A model generated the notes under the pieces. That model was not told where the DNA came from. It ran no database searches and saw only the letters and a list, made by a program, of their open reading frames with translations. Shown here one piece after another: positions 24,405 through 32,910 of a stretch of DNA of 53,734 nucleotides. Origin of the DNA: Clostridiales bacterium (GTDB lineage: Bacteria > Bacillota > Clostridia > Lachnospirales > Lachnospiraceae); the NCBI GenBank assembly GCA_020860715.1, contig JAJBTU010000015.1, positions 195,619-249,352 of the forward strand. The letters are read 5' to 3'. A program made the translations under genes and the position numbers. Each line of letters starts with the position of its first letter. The stretch's first letter is position 1.

Positions 24405-25319
24405 TTAAGCGATCAGCATGCGCTCCAGTTCTCTTGCGGCAACACTGAGCGGGCTGTCAATGCGTTTAATCAGACAGATTGCCCGCTGTGGAAGCGGCTT
24501 TTCCAGAGTAAGCTGATAAATACCAGACAGATTCCCGGTATTAATCGCATCACCCGTATTTTCCTGTTCCACAAACGCTTCCGGCACGATACCGATTCCG
24601 AGGTTGCTCTTCACCAGCGGCAGGATCTGATCCGCGGTAGTCACCTCTATATCCGGCTTTAGCGTCACGCCCTGTTTTTCAAAAAACCGGGTCAGAAACT
24701 GGTAGGTATAGGTTTGAGAGTTCAGGCAAATCAATGGGAACTTCATCAGTTCTGCGCTGGTAATCATCCTTTCCTGCAGGAAGCGGAAATTTTCTCCGCA
24801 TACAAAAATCTCCTGAATCTGAGAAATCTCCCGCATTTTCAGGGATTTTGGAACCGCATCTGCATCCGGAGCGGTCACAACGGCAAAGTCCGCAAGATTG
24901 TTTTTCACTGCTTCAATCGCCTGATAAATCGTAAAATTGGCCAGACGGATTCGCACTCTTGGATAAAGAAGGCGATACCGTTCCAGTACCGGCAGCATAT
25001 GACAGCGCAATGCGATCTCACTGGCAGCAATGGCCACCGTACCGCTGTGCAGGCTTCGATCTGAGGCAATCTCCTTCTCTCCGGCCTGAATATGTTCCAC
25101 AGCGACTTTCACATGTGCATACAGTTTTTCTCCCTCCGGCGTCAGCCTGGTTCCCCGGGGAGAACGCACAAACAGCTTACAGCCAAGCTGCCCTTCCAGT
25201 TTGTTGATGATTTTTGTCACATTGGGCTGGCCTTTCTCCATAGCGGCAGCAGCCTTCGAAATGTTTCCGGTTTTTGCCACATAATAGAATACCCGGTAAT
25301 ACTCATAAGAAATGTCCAT
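24405..25319 (-). CDS. LysR-family transcriptional regulator (divergent to MATE pump)
   Basis: A 304-residue LysR-type regulator: N-terminal winged helix (YYVAKTGNISKAAAAMEKGQPNVTKIINKLEGQLGCKLF, about residues 8-48) and a periplasmic-binding-protein-like effector domain (about 90-300). It is divergently transcribed from the MATE transporter at 25439 with a 119-bp AT-rich gap, so it probably controls that gene; an imperfect inverted repeat ATTAT-GGA-ATAAT (25340-25352) is a candidate site. The effector cannot be read from sequence. Confidence 0.9.
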   Translation of the reverse strand: MDISYEYYRVFYYVAKTGNISKAAAAMEKGQPNVTKIINKLEGQLGCKLFVRSPRGTRLTPEGEKLYAHVKVAVEHIQAGEKEIASDRSLHSGTVAIAASEIALRCHMLPVLERYRLLYPRVRIRLANFTIYQAIEAVKNNLADFAVVTAPDADAVPKSLKMREISQIQEIFVCGENFRFLQERMITSAELMKFPLICLNSQTYTYQFLTRFFEKQGVTLKPDIEVTTADQILPLVKSNLGIGIVPEAFVEQENTGDAINTGNLSGIYQLTLEKPLPQRAICLIKRIDSPLSVAARELERMLIA

Positions 25320-25371
25320 CTTAGCCTCTTTATCATGTTATTATGGAATAATTATTATCTTCTTTATATAT

Positions 25372-25400
25372 TTGAAATATAGCTTTCAGCTGATTATAAT
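25372..25400 (+). promoter_or_regulatory. Promoter of the MATE transporter gene
   Basis: TTGAAA at 25372-25377, 17-nt spacer and perfect TATAAT at 25395-25400, about 38 nt before the ATG. The upstream AT-rich segment (25340-25352 inverted repeat) may bind the divergent LysR. Confidence 0.75.
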
Positions 25401-25438
25401 GGGGAACGGTGCAAATTTCAAGAAGGGAGTATCTTTTT

Positions 25439-26788
25439 ATGAATAAAAGTCCTGAAAAGACGCAGAACAGAGATCTCACTGTCGGAAATCCCGAAAAAGT
25501 TCTCTGGCATTTCTGCCTGCCATTGTTTGGAAGCATATTTTTTCAGCAGCTCTATAACATCGCCGACAGTTTCGTAGCAGGCAAGTTCATCGGTGAAAAT
25601 GCTCTCGCAGCCGTTGGAAACAGCTATGAGATCACACTTATTTTTATTGCCTTCGCATTTGGCTGCAATATGGGCTGCTCAGTGATTGTTTCTCAACTGT
25701 TCGGAGCTCAGGATTATAAAAATATGAAGACAGCTGTATCCACCGCATGGATCACAAGTGCTCTTCTCTGTGTCCTTTTAATGGTGTTCGGTCTTTTGGG
25801 CTGCGGCTCCCTGCTTGACCTGATTCATACGCCGGATGAAGTCCTCGCAGATTCCAGGCTTTACCTGAATATCTACATCTGTGGGCTGCCATTCATCTTC
25901 TTTTATAATATTTCGACCGGTATTTTTTCGGCGCTCGGCGACTCGAAAACACCTTTTAAGTTTCTGGCGGTTTCCTCTGTCGTCAATATCGCCGTGGATA
26001 TATTTTTTGTCACCTGCTTTGATATGGGTGTCGCAGGAGTCGCATGGGCAACCTTTCTCTGCCAGGGTGTCAGCTGTGTGCTGGCTGTTCTGGTCGTGGT
26101 CAGACGCATGCGAAAAATCCCCAGTGTCGGAAAGACACCTCTCTTTTCCATGCGCCTCCTGAAACGATTCACGATCGTTGCTGTACCCAGTATGCTGCAG
26201 CAGAGTTTCATCTCAGTTGGAAATATTATAATCCAGAGCGTTGTCAACAGCTTCGGCACCGGTGTAATGGCCGGATACTCGGCCGGCGTAAAATTAAACA
26301 ATCTGGTCATTACTTCCTTTACCACACTTGGAAACGGGATTTCCAACTATACTGCGCAGAACATTGGTGCCGGAAAGCAGACGCGTGTGAAGGACGGATT
26401 TCGGGCCGGTGTAAAAATGGTCTGGCTGATCAGCCTTCCTCTTGTACTTTTGTATTTTGTATTCGGAAACTGTCTGCTGAATCTGTTTCTGGATGAACCG
26501 ACCGCAGCTGCCCTGCAGACCGGAATCGTCTATCTGCGAATCCTGTCGCCATTCTACTTTATCGTCTCCGTAAAGCTGGTTGCGGACGGAATCCTAAAAG
26601 GATCCAGCATGATGAGGCAATTCATGATTTCTACTTTCACGGATCTGATTCTCCGGGTTTCCCTCTCCCTCCTGCTCTCAAGGACCAGTCTCGGAGCAAC
26701 CGGTATCTGGTGCGCATGGCCGGTGGGCTGGACAATCGGAACCCTGCTTTCTGTCCGGCTTTATCATGCGGGATATGCCGGAAAATAA
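25439..26788 (+). CDS. MATE-family multidrug/toxin efflux transporter
   Basis: A polytopic membrane protein of 449 residues with about 12 hydrophobic helices and the two-fold MATE pattern: PLFGSIFFQQLYNIADSFVAGKFIGENALAAVGNS near the N-terminus and VPSMLQQSFISVGNIIIQSVVNSFG at the start of the second half. It is expected to extrude organic cations or drugs using Na+ or H+. Start at ATG 25439 with AAGGGAG nine nt upstream; the alternative in-frame GTG 30 nt earlier has no ribosome site. Divergent LysR regulator upstream. Confidence 0.92.
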   Translation: MNKSPEKTQNRDLTVGNPEKVLWHFCLPLFGSIFFQQLYNIADSFVAGKFIGENALAAVGNSYEITLIFIAFAFGCNMGCSVIVSQLFGAQDYKNMKTAVSTAWITSALLCVLLMVFGLLGCGSLLDLIHTPDEVLADSRLYLNIYICGLPFIFFYNISTGIFSALGDSKTPFKFLAVSSVVNIAVDIFFVTCFDMGVAGVAWATFLCQGVSCVLAVLVVVRRMRKIPSVGKTPLFSMRLLKRFTIVAVPSMLQQSFISVGNIIIQSVVNSFGTGVMAGYSAGVKLNNLVITSFTTLGNGISNYTAQNIGAGKQTRVKDGFRAGVKMVWLISLPLVLLYFVFGNCLLNLFLDEPTAAALQTGIVYLRILSPFYFIVSVKLVADGILKGSSMMRQFMISTFTDLILRVSLSLLLSRTSLGATGIWCAWPVGWTIGTLLSVRLYHAGYAGK

Positions 26789-26874
26789 TGCCGGGATCAC
26801 GCGTTCCACGAATACCGCATTGTGCTCTGACTACAACTTTCCTGCATACATTTTCCAAATCCGGCAATACTTTC

Positions 26875-26903
26875 TTGTATATGTACGGTACGACGAATAT
26901 GAA
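26875..26903 (+). promoter_or_regulatory. Possible promoter of rubrerythrin
   Basis: TTGTAT at 26875-26880, 17-nt spacer, TATGAA at 26898-26903. An inverted repeat ACGGTA/TACCGT (26885-26890 and 26911-26916) flanks the -10. Weak consensus. Confidence 0.4.
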
Positions 26904-26961
26904 ATAGAAATACCGTTCAATATAACCAGAAAAACTCATGTATATCGAGGAGGAAAAAGTC

Positions 26962-27567
26962 ATGGCAGTAGATTTTAAAGACAGTATGACAAAAGACAAC
27001 CTGATGCGCGCGTTCGCCGGTGAAAGTCAGGCGCGCAACCGATATACCTTTGCTGCGGCGCAGGCGAAAGAAGCAAAACTGCACGTCATTGAGGCTGTGT
27101 TCAACTATACCGCCAATCAGGAGCGCGAACACGCGGAGATTTTTTATAAGCACCTGCAGCAGCTCTCCGGCTCTACGATCCATGTGGACGGCGGATATCC
27201 GGTCGATATCAGTGACAGCGTCAGCGATCTTCTGCGCAAAGCCCAGCACAATGAATACGAAGAAGCCGAGTCTGTCTATACCAGTTTCGGTGACATTGCG
27301 AAGGAAGAAGGCTTTCTGGCTGTCGCCGGTTCGTTCCACATGATCGCACAGATTGAAAAATTCCACGGAGACCGGTTCGGCCGATTCGCGCAGTTTATGG
27401 AAGAGAACAAATTATTTGTCTCAGATGTGCAGACCGGATGGATCTGCCTGAACTGCGGCTATATCTACACCGGCACAAAAGCTCCGGCTGTCTGCCCGGT
27501 CTGCCAGCACGATCAGGGATATTTTATCCGGCTTGAGTTGTCGCCGTTTTCCTGCTTTTCTTATTAA
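26962..27567 (+). CDS. rbr: Rubrerythrin
   Basis: Rubrerythrin is a non-haem diiron peroxidase protecting anaerobes from H2O2. The 201-residue protein has an N-terminal four-helix ferritin-like domain with the diiron ligands (FAGESQARNRYTF, NQEREHAEIF, HNEYEEAESVY and QIEKFHGDRFGRF regions) and a C-terminal rubredoxin domain with two CxxC pairs (WICLNCGYIY and AVCPVCQHDQGYF). Start ATG 26962 sits 8 nt after GAGGAGG; an upstream in-frame ATG (26938) would place that ribosome site inside the coding region. Usual family length is about 190, so the tail (SPFSCFSY) is slightly long. Confidence 0.95.
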   Translation: MAVDFKDSMTKDNLMRAFAGESQARNRYTFAAAQAKEAKLHVIEAVFNYTANQEREHAEIFYKHLQQLSGSTIHVDGGYPVDISDSVSDLLRKAQHNEYEEAESVYTSFGDIAKEEGFLAVAGSFHMIAQIEKFHGDRFGRFAQFMEENKLFVSDVQTGWICLNCGYIYTGTKAPAVCPVCQHDQGYFIRLELSPFSCFSY

Positions 27568-27607
27568 TTTGTGAAGGTCATGTAAAAATCAGGTAATGTT
27601 TTAATGA

Positions 27608-27627
27608 GCCTGGCATCGCTGTCAGGC
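27608..27627. terminator. Hairpin between convergent rubrerythrin and redox-fusion genes
   Basis: GCCTGGCA pairs with TGTCAGGC around a TCGC loop (8 bp, one G-U). It sits between two convergent genes, where a bidirectional terminator is expected, but no strong T-run follows on either strand. Confidence 0.4.
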
Positions 27628-27680
27628 CCATCATACATAACATATTTCCTGTTAAAAACTTTGTCAGTTAAAACTTTTGT

Positions 27681-30365
27681 TTAGCAGGTCGCGCCGCCTT
27701 TGACGGTCTTTTTCAGAACCGCTTCCTTATCGATCTTGTTTTCGAGAAGTTTCTCGCTGACTTTATCGAAACCAAGCCGTGTCACGGTGTCGGCAAAACG
27801 TTCTCCGGAAAGTCCTTCGTCGCGGAACAGCAGGATCGCGTTCTCGACCACGTTCATGACCTCTTCCTCGGAGGTAAAGACCTTCGGCAGCGGTTCGCCG
27901 TGCGCCACCTTCTTGCCCCAGCGACCGCCGATGTAGATGCGGTAGCCGTCCTGATAATCAATCGCGCCGAATACGCACTTGTCCTTGCAGCGGCCGCAGT
28001 TGTTGCAGACATTCGGATCGATCTGAATCTTTCCGTCACCTGTCCCGATTCGCTCTGCGGATCGTGGACGCAGGCCGAGCCCTCGCCCTTCGGGCGAATC
28101 TGCATGGCTCGGCTCCCCATAGACTACCTTTGCAACCTTGATCGGGCAGGCATCTTCTACCTTACATTTCTTACAGCCGTGGCATTTGCTGAAGTCTACC
28201 GTTGGTACTCTCTGACCGACGATTCCCAAATCATTCAGGTTCGGCTTTACACAGTTGTTCGGACAGCCGCCGACCGCGATCTTGAACTTGTGCGGCAGCG
28301 TCACGCCGTGGTATCCCACATAGAATTTCTCATGCAGGCGCTCGGAAAGTCCGAACGTATCAATCAGACCATACTGGCAGGTCGTACCCTTACAGGAAAC
28401 GACCGGGCGCACCAGAGAGCCGGTTCCGCCGGTGGAAAGTCCGTGTTCATTCAGGAATTCGATCAGCGGCTGGATATTCGCGTACTTTACGCCCTGAATC
28501 TCCAGCGTCAGACGGGTGGTCATGGTCACCGCACCTGAACCAAAGCGTTCGGATGCCTCTGCGATCACACGGTGCTCTTCGGCCGTGATCTTGCCGTTGC
28601 GGGTGATGACACGGACATTAAACACATCCGGATAACGCTTATCCTGCAGGCAGCCAAGTCCTTTCACGCGCTTGATCTCTTCTGCCGGAAGTGTACCGGT
28701 AAATTCGACCTTTACCGTATTGACAAAGGCGCCGCCTTCGAGTGCTTTCGTATTGGTAAAGCCCAGTGCTTTCAGGCGGTTTTGCAGGAAATAGCCGCGC
28801 TTGCCCTTCGCACAGACCAGAAGCAGCTTTGCGTCTTTGGCAATGCCCTCAAGACCTTTGATTTCTTTTGCTGCTTCGCTGCCATTTGCGGAAGCTCCCG
28901 CTGCTTCACTCACCGCTGTGAGGTCAACCCATTTCGCTCCCGGAATCGTTGCTTTCGGATGTACGTCGATGACCTGATATCCTTTTGCTTTTCCTGCCGC
29001 GTACTCAGCCGGTGTAAAACTCTCATACTCGCCACTCATCTTATTTTCCAGAATGTAGCAGGCCTGTACAAACGGATGGATCGCCGTGGAAAATGGCGGC
29101 GCGTAGGCAAAATCCATCGAATCAAAATCTTCCAGCTTCAGGCCGGCGGAAATACCGGTCACTGCGATATCAACCATCTTGTCCACCGCGCCGGAGCCGA
29201 GCACCTGAATACCCAGCAGCGCATGTGTTGTTTTGTCAGCGATCAGTTTTGTGACAAACGTGGAGGAATCCGGATAATAATGCGCCTTGTCGTCCGTAAC
29301 ACAGGTAGCGGTAATGACATCGTATCCTGCATCCTTTGCCTGAGCCTCCGTAAGTCCGGTACGCCCGGCGTTCAGGTCGTCCGCCAGCTTCACCACGCCG
29401 GTGCCAAGGCAGCCGCCGTAGGAGACATTCGCTCCGGTCATGTTTTTTGCGAGGATGCGTCCGGTAATATTAGCCGTGGATCCCATTGCGGACCACTGCC
29501 CCTTTCCGGTCAGGCGGTTGAATACCTGCGCGCAGTCGCCGACCGCGTAAATATCGTCCAGGTTCGTCCGCTGATATTTATCTACCACAAGCGTTCCGCG
29601 GTTCATCTCGAAACCGGAATCCGCAAGAAATTCCGTTGCCGGACGGACACCGATCGCCAGAACGACCACGTCGCCTTCAAAGCTGCCGACACTCGTGCGG
29701 ATGCCGGTCGCCTTATCCTGTCCCTGCACCTCTTCCAGTCCGGCGCCCGTGACGATCCGCATGCCTTTCGCCTGCAGCTTCCGCTTTATGTATGCGGCAA
29801 CTTCCGCATCAAACAGATTCGGCATCACCTGAGAAGCCATATCGACAACCGTAACCTTTAGGCCTTTTGCCATCAGATTCTCCGCAATCTCCAGGCCGAT
29901 AAAGCCGCCGCCCACGACCACAGCGCTCTTACAGGCATTTTCTTCCGCGTATGCGCGAAGCCCGATCGCGTCGTCCGGGGTGCGCATGGTAAAGACGCCC
30001 GCCAGATCCTTTCCCGGTACATTCGGTACAAAAGGAACCGCGCCGGTGGCAATGACCAGCTTGTCATAAGAAACGCTCTCTCCATTTGCAAAAGTCACCG
30101 TCTTACAGGCTGCGTTGACGCAGACAGCTTCCATTCCGGTACGCACTTCTACGCCGGTCAGTTTCGCAAAGCTGTCGGGCGTATTGACGATCAGGTCCTC
30201 CCGTGTCTCGATGCTGCCGCCTACATAATATGGCAGACCGCAGCCTGCATAGGAGATGTCACGACTTTTCGTGTAAACAGTGACAGTTGCCCTGCGATCC
30301 TGACGCATCAGTTTCGCAGCGGTCTTCGTGCCGGCGGCCACACCGCCGATTACTACAACATTCAT
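27681..30365 (-). CDS. Fusion: CoA-disulfide-reductase-type flavoprotein, rhodanese, siroheme/4Fe-4S reductase domain and ferredoxin
   Basis: An 894-residue multidomain redox protein. Residues 1 to about 445 are an FAD/NAD(P)H disulfide oxidoreductase of the CoA-disulfide reductase/NADH oxidase class, with VVVIGGVAAGTKTAAKL and the redox Cys42 in SYAGCGLPYYVGG. About 460-560 is a rhodanese domain (YQVIDVHP, catalytic Cys in LLLVCAKGKRGY). From about 575 comes a nitrite/sulfite reductase half-domain with the siroheme-4Fe4S cysteines CKGTTC and GGCPNNC, then two 4Fe-4S motifs (CHGCKKC, CNNCGRC). A segment of about 27 residues between the ferredoxin motifs (GEPSHADS...RIGTG) coincides with a dispersed DNA repeat. 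Start ATG 30365 has AGGAG; a longer frame upstream is unlikely. It is divergent from a LysR gene. A role in sulfur reduction is inferred; siroheme can come from the cobA-sirC genes nearby. Confidence 0.88.
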   Translation of the reverse strand: MNVVVIGGVAAGTKTAAKLMRQDRRATVTVYTKSRDISYAGCGLPYYVGGSIETREDLIVNTPDSFAKLTGVEVRTGMEAVCVNAACKTVTFANGESVSYDKLVIATGAVPFVPNVPGKDLAGVFTMRTPDDAIGLRAYAEENACKSAVVVGGGFIGLEIAENLMAKGLKVTVVDMASQVMPNLFDAEVAAYIKRKLQAKGMRIVTGAGLEEVQGQDKATGIRTSVGSFEGDVVVLAIGVRPATEFLADSGFEMNRGTLVVDKYQRTNLDDIYAVGDCAQVFNRLTGKGQWSAMGSTANITGRILAKNMTGANVSYGGCLGTGVVKLADDLNAGRTGLTEAQAKDAGYDVITATCVTDDKAHYYPDSSTFVTKLIADKTTHALLGIQVLGSGAVDKMVDIAVTGISAGLKLEDFDSMDFAYAPPFSTAIHPFVQACYILENKMSGEYESFTPAEYAAGKAKGYQVIDVHPKATIPGAKWVDLTAVSEAAGASANGSEAAKEIKGLEGIAKDAKLLLVCAKGKRGYFLQNRLKALGFTNTKALEGGAFVNTVKVEFTGTLPAEEIKRVKGLGCLQDKRYPDVFNVRVITRNGKITAEEHRVIAEASERFGSGAVTMTTRLTLEIQGVKYANIQPLIEFLNEHGLSTGGTGSLVRPVVSCKGTTCQYGLIDTFGLSERLHEKFYVGYHGVTLPHKFKIAVGGCPNNCVKPNLNDLGIVGQRVPTVDFSKCHGCKKCKVEDACPIKVAKVVYGEPSHADSPEGRGLGLRPRSAERIGTGDGKIQIDPNVCNNCGRCKDKCVFGAIDYQDGYRIYIGGRWGKKVAHGEPLPKVFTSEEEVMNVVENAILLFRDEGLSGERFADTVTRLGFDKVSEKLLENKIDKEAVLKKTVKGGATC
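28041..28112 (-). repeat. Palindromic repeat element inside coding sequence (copy A)
   Basis: Bases 28041-28076 (minus strand) match 36128-36163 (plus strand) at 32 of 36 positions. Next to it a nested palindrome has outer arms CCGAGCC/GGCTCGG (28075-28081 and 28106-28112) and an inner CGCCC-TTC-GGGCG hairpin (28084-28096). The element stays in frame and adds about 27 residues between the two ferredoxin motifs of the redox fusion. Confidence 0.75.
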
Positions 30366-30382
30366 AGTCCGACTCCTTTTTA

Positions 30383-30406
30383 TGACTGTCCTGATTATCA
30401 CAGTCA
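30383..30406. promoter_or_regulatory. Inverted repeat, candidate operator of the redox-fusion gene
   Basis: TGACTG (30383-30388) and CAGTCA (30401-30406) with 12 nt between. It lies just after the predicted transcription start of the fusion gene and before its Shine-Dalgarno, where a repressor or LysR-type regulator could act. Confidence 0.45.
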
Positions 30407-30418
30407 CTTTTTTTCTTG

Positions 30419-30447
30419 ATTATAGGCCTGTCTGATGATAAAATCAA
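30419..30447 (-). promoter_or_regulatory. Promoter of the redox-fusion gene
   Basis: Minus strand TTGATT at 30442-30447, 17-nt spacer, perfect TATAAT at 30419-30424. The leader is about 45 nt. Confidence 0.72.
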
Positions 30448-30498
30448 TTTAATGTTATTTATGTAATGATAATTTGTTTTTATAAAGGAATGAATGAT

Positions 30499-31368
30499 AT
30501 GTTAGACTATCGTATGGAAACCTTTCTGACCCTTTGCGAATGCGGGAGCTATCGACGAACCGCGGAGATTCTGCACCTGACACAGCCTGCCGTCACGCAG
30601 CAGATTCATCATCTGGAGGAAGAATACGGCTGCAAGCTGTTTTCCTATGCCAACCGCAGACTGGAAAAGACGGAAGCTGCCGCTACGCTGGAAACCTATG
30701 CCCGCGCCGTGCGCTATCAGGATCAGATGCTCCGGGAAAAGATTCAGAAGAAAAGCAATGTTCATGCTCTGCGGGTCGGCGCGACAAAGACCATCGGCGA
30801 TTATTTCCTGACGGATTACATTCACCGCTTTCTGGACAATCCGGAAAATTCACTGGACTTTCTCGTGGACAATACCGAGCACCTCTTGCGTGAACTGGAG
30901 GAAGACTGCCTTGATTTCGCGGTTGTGGAAGGCTTCTTCGACAAGGAACGTTTTGATTCAATCTTGCTTCGCAAGGAGCCGTTTGTCGGCATCTGCCGCA
31001 GGGATCATCCATTTGCGGGTAAAAACGTCTCGATGGATGAACTGCTTAGTGAGACCATCATCCACCGCGAGGACGGTTCCGGCACCCGGGCGATCCTGGA
31101 ACAGGAACTGCTGGGCTACAACGAATCATTGAATCGGTTCCGGCACCGCATCTGCATCTCCAGTTTCAAGATCATTCTTGATCTGGTACGCGAGGGATAT
31201 GGCATTTCTTTCGTCTACGACGTACTCGCGGAGGGCGATCCGCAGCTGGCTAAATTCCGGCTGCAGGACGACCGCATTGTCCGCGAGTTCAACATCGTGT
31301 ATTTGAAGTATGCTGATATGAAAGAAAAGATTGAGTGGTTTTTCGGGGCTGACTCACAGAATTCATGA
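30499..31368 (+). CDS. LysR-family transcriptional regulator (divergent to redox fusion)
   Basis: A 289-residue LysR regulator with the N-terminal helix-turn-helix (METFLTLCECGSYRRTAEIL, LTQPAVTQQIHHLEEEYGCKLF) and an effector domain like that of CysB/CysL-type proteins (LRVGATKTIGDYFLTDYI, FAVVEGFFD, IHREDGSGTRAILEQEL, LVREGYGISFVYD). Start ATG 30499 is nine nt after AAAGGA; two earlier in-frame starts lack spacing. Divergent orientation to the siroheme-reductase fusion suggests it controls that gene, perhaps in response to sulfur metabolites; this is inference. Confidence 0.9.
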   Translation: MLDYRMETFLTLCECGSYRRTAEILHLTQPAVTQQIHHLEEEYGCKLFSYANRRLEKTEAAATLETYARAVRYQDQMLREKIQKKSNVHALRVGATKTIGDYFLTDYIHRFLDNPENSLDFLVDNTEHLLRELEEDCLDFAVVEGFFDKERFDSILLRKEPFVGICRRDHPFAGKNVSMDELLSETIIHREDGSGTRAILEQELLGYNESLNRFRHRICISSFKIILDLVREGYGISFVYDVLAEGDPQLAKFRLQDDRIVREFNIVYLKYADMKEKIEWFFGADSQNS

Positions 31369-31369
31369 A

Positions 31370-31398
31370 TTGCCACCGCTCTCTTCCTGTGTTATACT
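31370..31398 (+). promoter_or_regulatory. Promoter of the GPH symporter gene
   Basis: TTGCCA at 31370-31375, 17-nt spacer, TATACT at 31393-31398, right after the LysR stop codon. The gene starts 38 nt downstream with a GGGGG ribosome site. Confidence 0.65.
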
Positions 31399-31435
31399 TT
31401 CTTGAAATTATTACTGACGTAAGGGGGATTTTCAA

Positions 31436-32818
31436 ATGAAACTTTCCATGAAGGAAAAAGCATCCTACGGGCTCGGAGCCGTAGGAAAGGACATGGTGTA
31501 TATGCTCTCTGCAAGCTATGTCCTTTATTATTATCAGGACATCTGCGGCGTGAACGCGATCGCAATGGGCGTGATCCTGATGATCGCACGTGTATTTGAC
31601 GCGTTCAACGACCCAATCATGGGCGTGATCGTGGCAAAGACGAAGACCAGATTCGGAAAATTCCGGCCGTGGCTGATGATCGGTACGATACTGAACGCTG
31701 TCATCCTGTTTCTGATGTTCTCCGCTCCTCCTGCTCTGGACGGTTCGGGTCTTGTAGCTTACGCAGCCATCACCTACATTCTCTGGGGTATGACCTATAC
31801 GATCATGGATATCCCTTACTGGTCCATGATCCCGGCCTTTACCGAGGGCGGCAAAGAACGCGAAAACCTGTCTACACTTGCCAGAAGCTGTGCAGGCGTC
31901 GGATCCGCGCTGATCACGATCATTACCATGATGAGCGTGATGGCCTTAGGCGGCGGCGATGAGCGCGTCGGATTTAAATGGTTCGCTCTGATCATTGCAG
32001 TGCTCTTTGTTGTTTTTGTCAGCTGCACCTGCCTGAACATCAAAGAAAAATCGACTGTAGACATGGAATCGCCTTCCGTCAGACAGATGTTTCAGGCTCT
32101 GATACGGAACGATCAGGCGATGGCGGTCGTGATCACAATCGTACTGATCAACTGCTCGGTATATATTACCTCGAATCTTGTCATCTACTTCTTCAAATAT
32201 GATTTTGGCGGAGACTCCTGGTACAGTTCCTATACACTTTTCAACACCTTTGGCGGAGCGACACAGATCCTGGCGATGATGCTGTTTTTCCCGCTTTTAC
32301 GGAAGTTTTTCAATGCCATCCGTATTTTTTATATCAGCTTCGGTATGGCGGTAACCGGCTATATTGTTCTGCTGGTGCTTGCTTTCACAAATATGTCGAA
32401 TGTTTTCCTGCTGTTTATCCCGGGTTTTCTGATCTTTGCGGCAAACGGCATGCTGACTGTGCTCACTACGATTTTCCTTGCGAATACAGTGGACTACGGT
32501 GAGATCAAAAACAACCGCCGCGATGAGAGCGTTATTTTTTCCATGCAGACGTTTGTCGTGAAACTCGCTTCCGGCGTAGCTGCGCTGGTTGCCTCCATCT
32601 GCCTCGCGGTATGCAATTTAAGTTCTGATACGGACGCTGCCGTCTCCGCCACAGCGGCTGCTTCCTCTGTGGCAGGACTGCGTATGACGATGACCCTCTT
32701 TCCGATCGCGGGGCTGCTCGTCGCCGTGTGGCTGTTCCACAAAAAATATCTGCTGACGGATGAAAAAGTCGAACAGCTTGCTGCAGAAATCCGGTTAAGA
32801 CGTGAAAATAATGTATAA
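31436..32818 (+). CDS. GPH-family (MelB-like) sugar/cation symporter
   Basis: A 460-residue major-facilitator protein with about 12 membrane helices. It shows the glycoside-pentoside-hexuronide signatures: KASYGLGAVGKDMVY at the N-terminus, ARVFDAFNDPIMGVIVAKTKTRFGKFRPWLM in the loop 2-3 region, DIPYWSMIPAF and the later ANTVDYGEIKNNRRDESVIFSMQTF. These proteins import oligosaccharides, glycosides or glucuronides with Na+ or H+; the substrate is not readable and no glycosidase is adjacent. Transcribed alone, from the promoter at 31370 to the terminator at 32833. Confidence 0.92.
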   Translation: MKLSMKEKASYGLGAVGKDMVYMLSASYVLYYYQDICGVNAIAMGVILMIARVFDAFNDPIMGVIVAKTKTRFGKFRPWLMIGTILNAVILFLMFSAPPALDGSGLVAYAAITYILWGMTYTIMDIPYWSMIPAFTEGGKERENLSTLARSCAGVGSALITIITMMSVMALGGGDERVGFKWFALIIAVLFVVFVSCTCLNIKEKSTVDMESPSVRQMFQALIRNDQAMAVVITIVLINCSVYITSNLVIYFFKYDFGGDSWYSSYTLFNTFGGATQILAMMLFFPLLRKFFNAIRIFYISFGMAVTGYIVLLVLAFTNMSNVFLLFIPGFLIFAANGMLTVLTTIFLANTVDYGEIKNNRRDESVIFSMQTFVVKLASGVAALVASICLAVCNLSSDTDAAVSATAAASSVAGLRMTMTLFPIAGLLVAVWLFHKKYLLTDEKVEQLAAEIRLRRENNV

Positions 32819-32832
32819 TTGAATTTAAATAA

Positions 32833-32868
32833 GGAGAGCTGACATATTCTGTCGCTCTCCTGTTTTAT
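32833..32868 (+). terminator. Intrinsic terminator of the GPH symporter gene
   Basis: GGAGAGC (32833-32839) pairs with GCTCTCC (32854-32860), with inner GACA/TGTC pairing, followed by TGTTTTAT. Confidence 0.75.
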
Positions 32869-32910
32869 CTGTTGCTTATGAAAACAAAAGCAGAAATTTT
32901 CAGGTAAAAA

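Noticed and set aside
28572-29861. Rightward open frame (429 codons) opposite the redox fusion
   Set aside because: Antisense to conserved flavoprotein and rhodanese domains; no domain or start signal.
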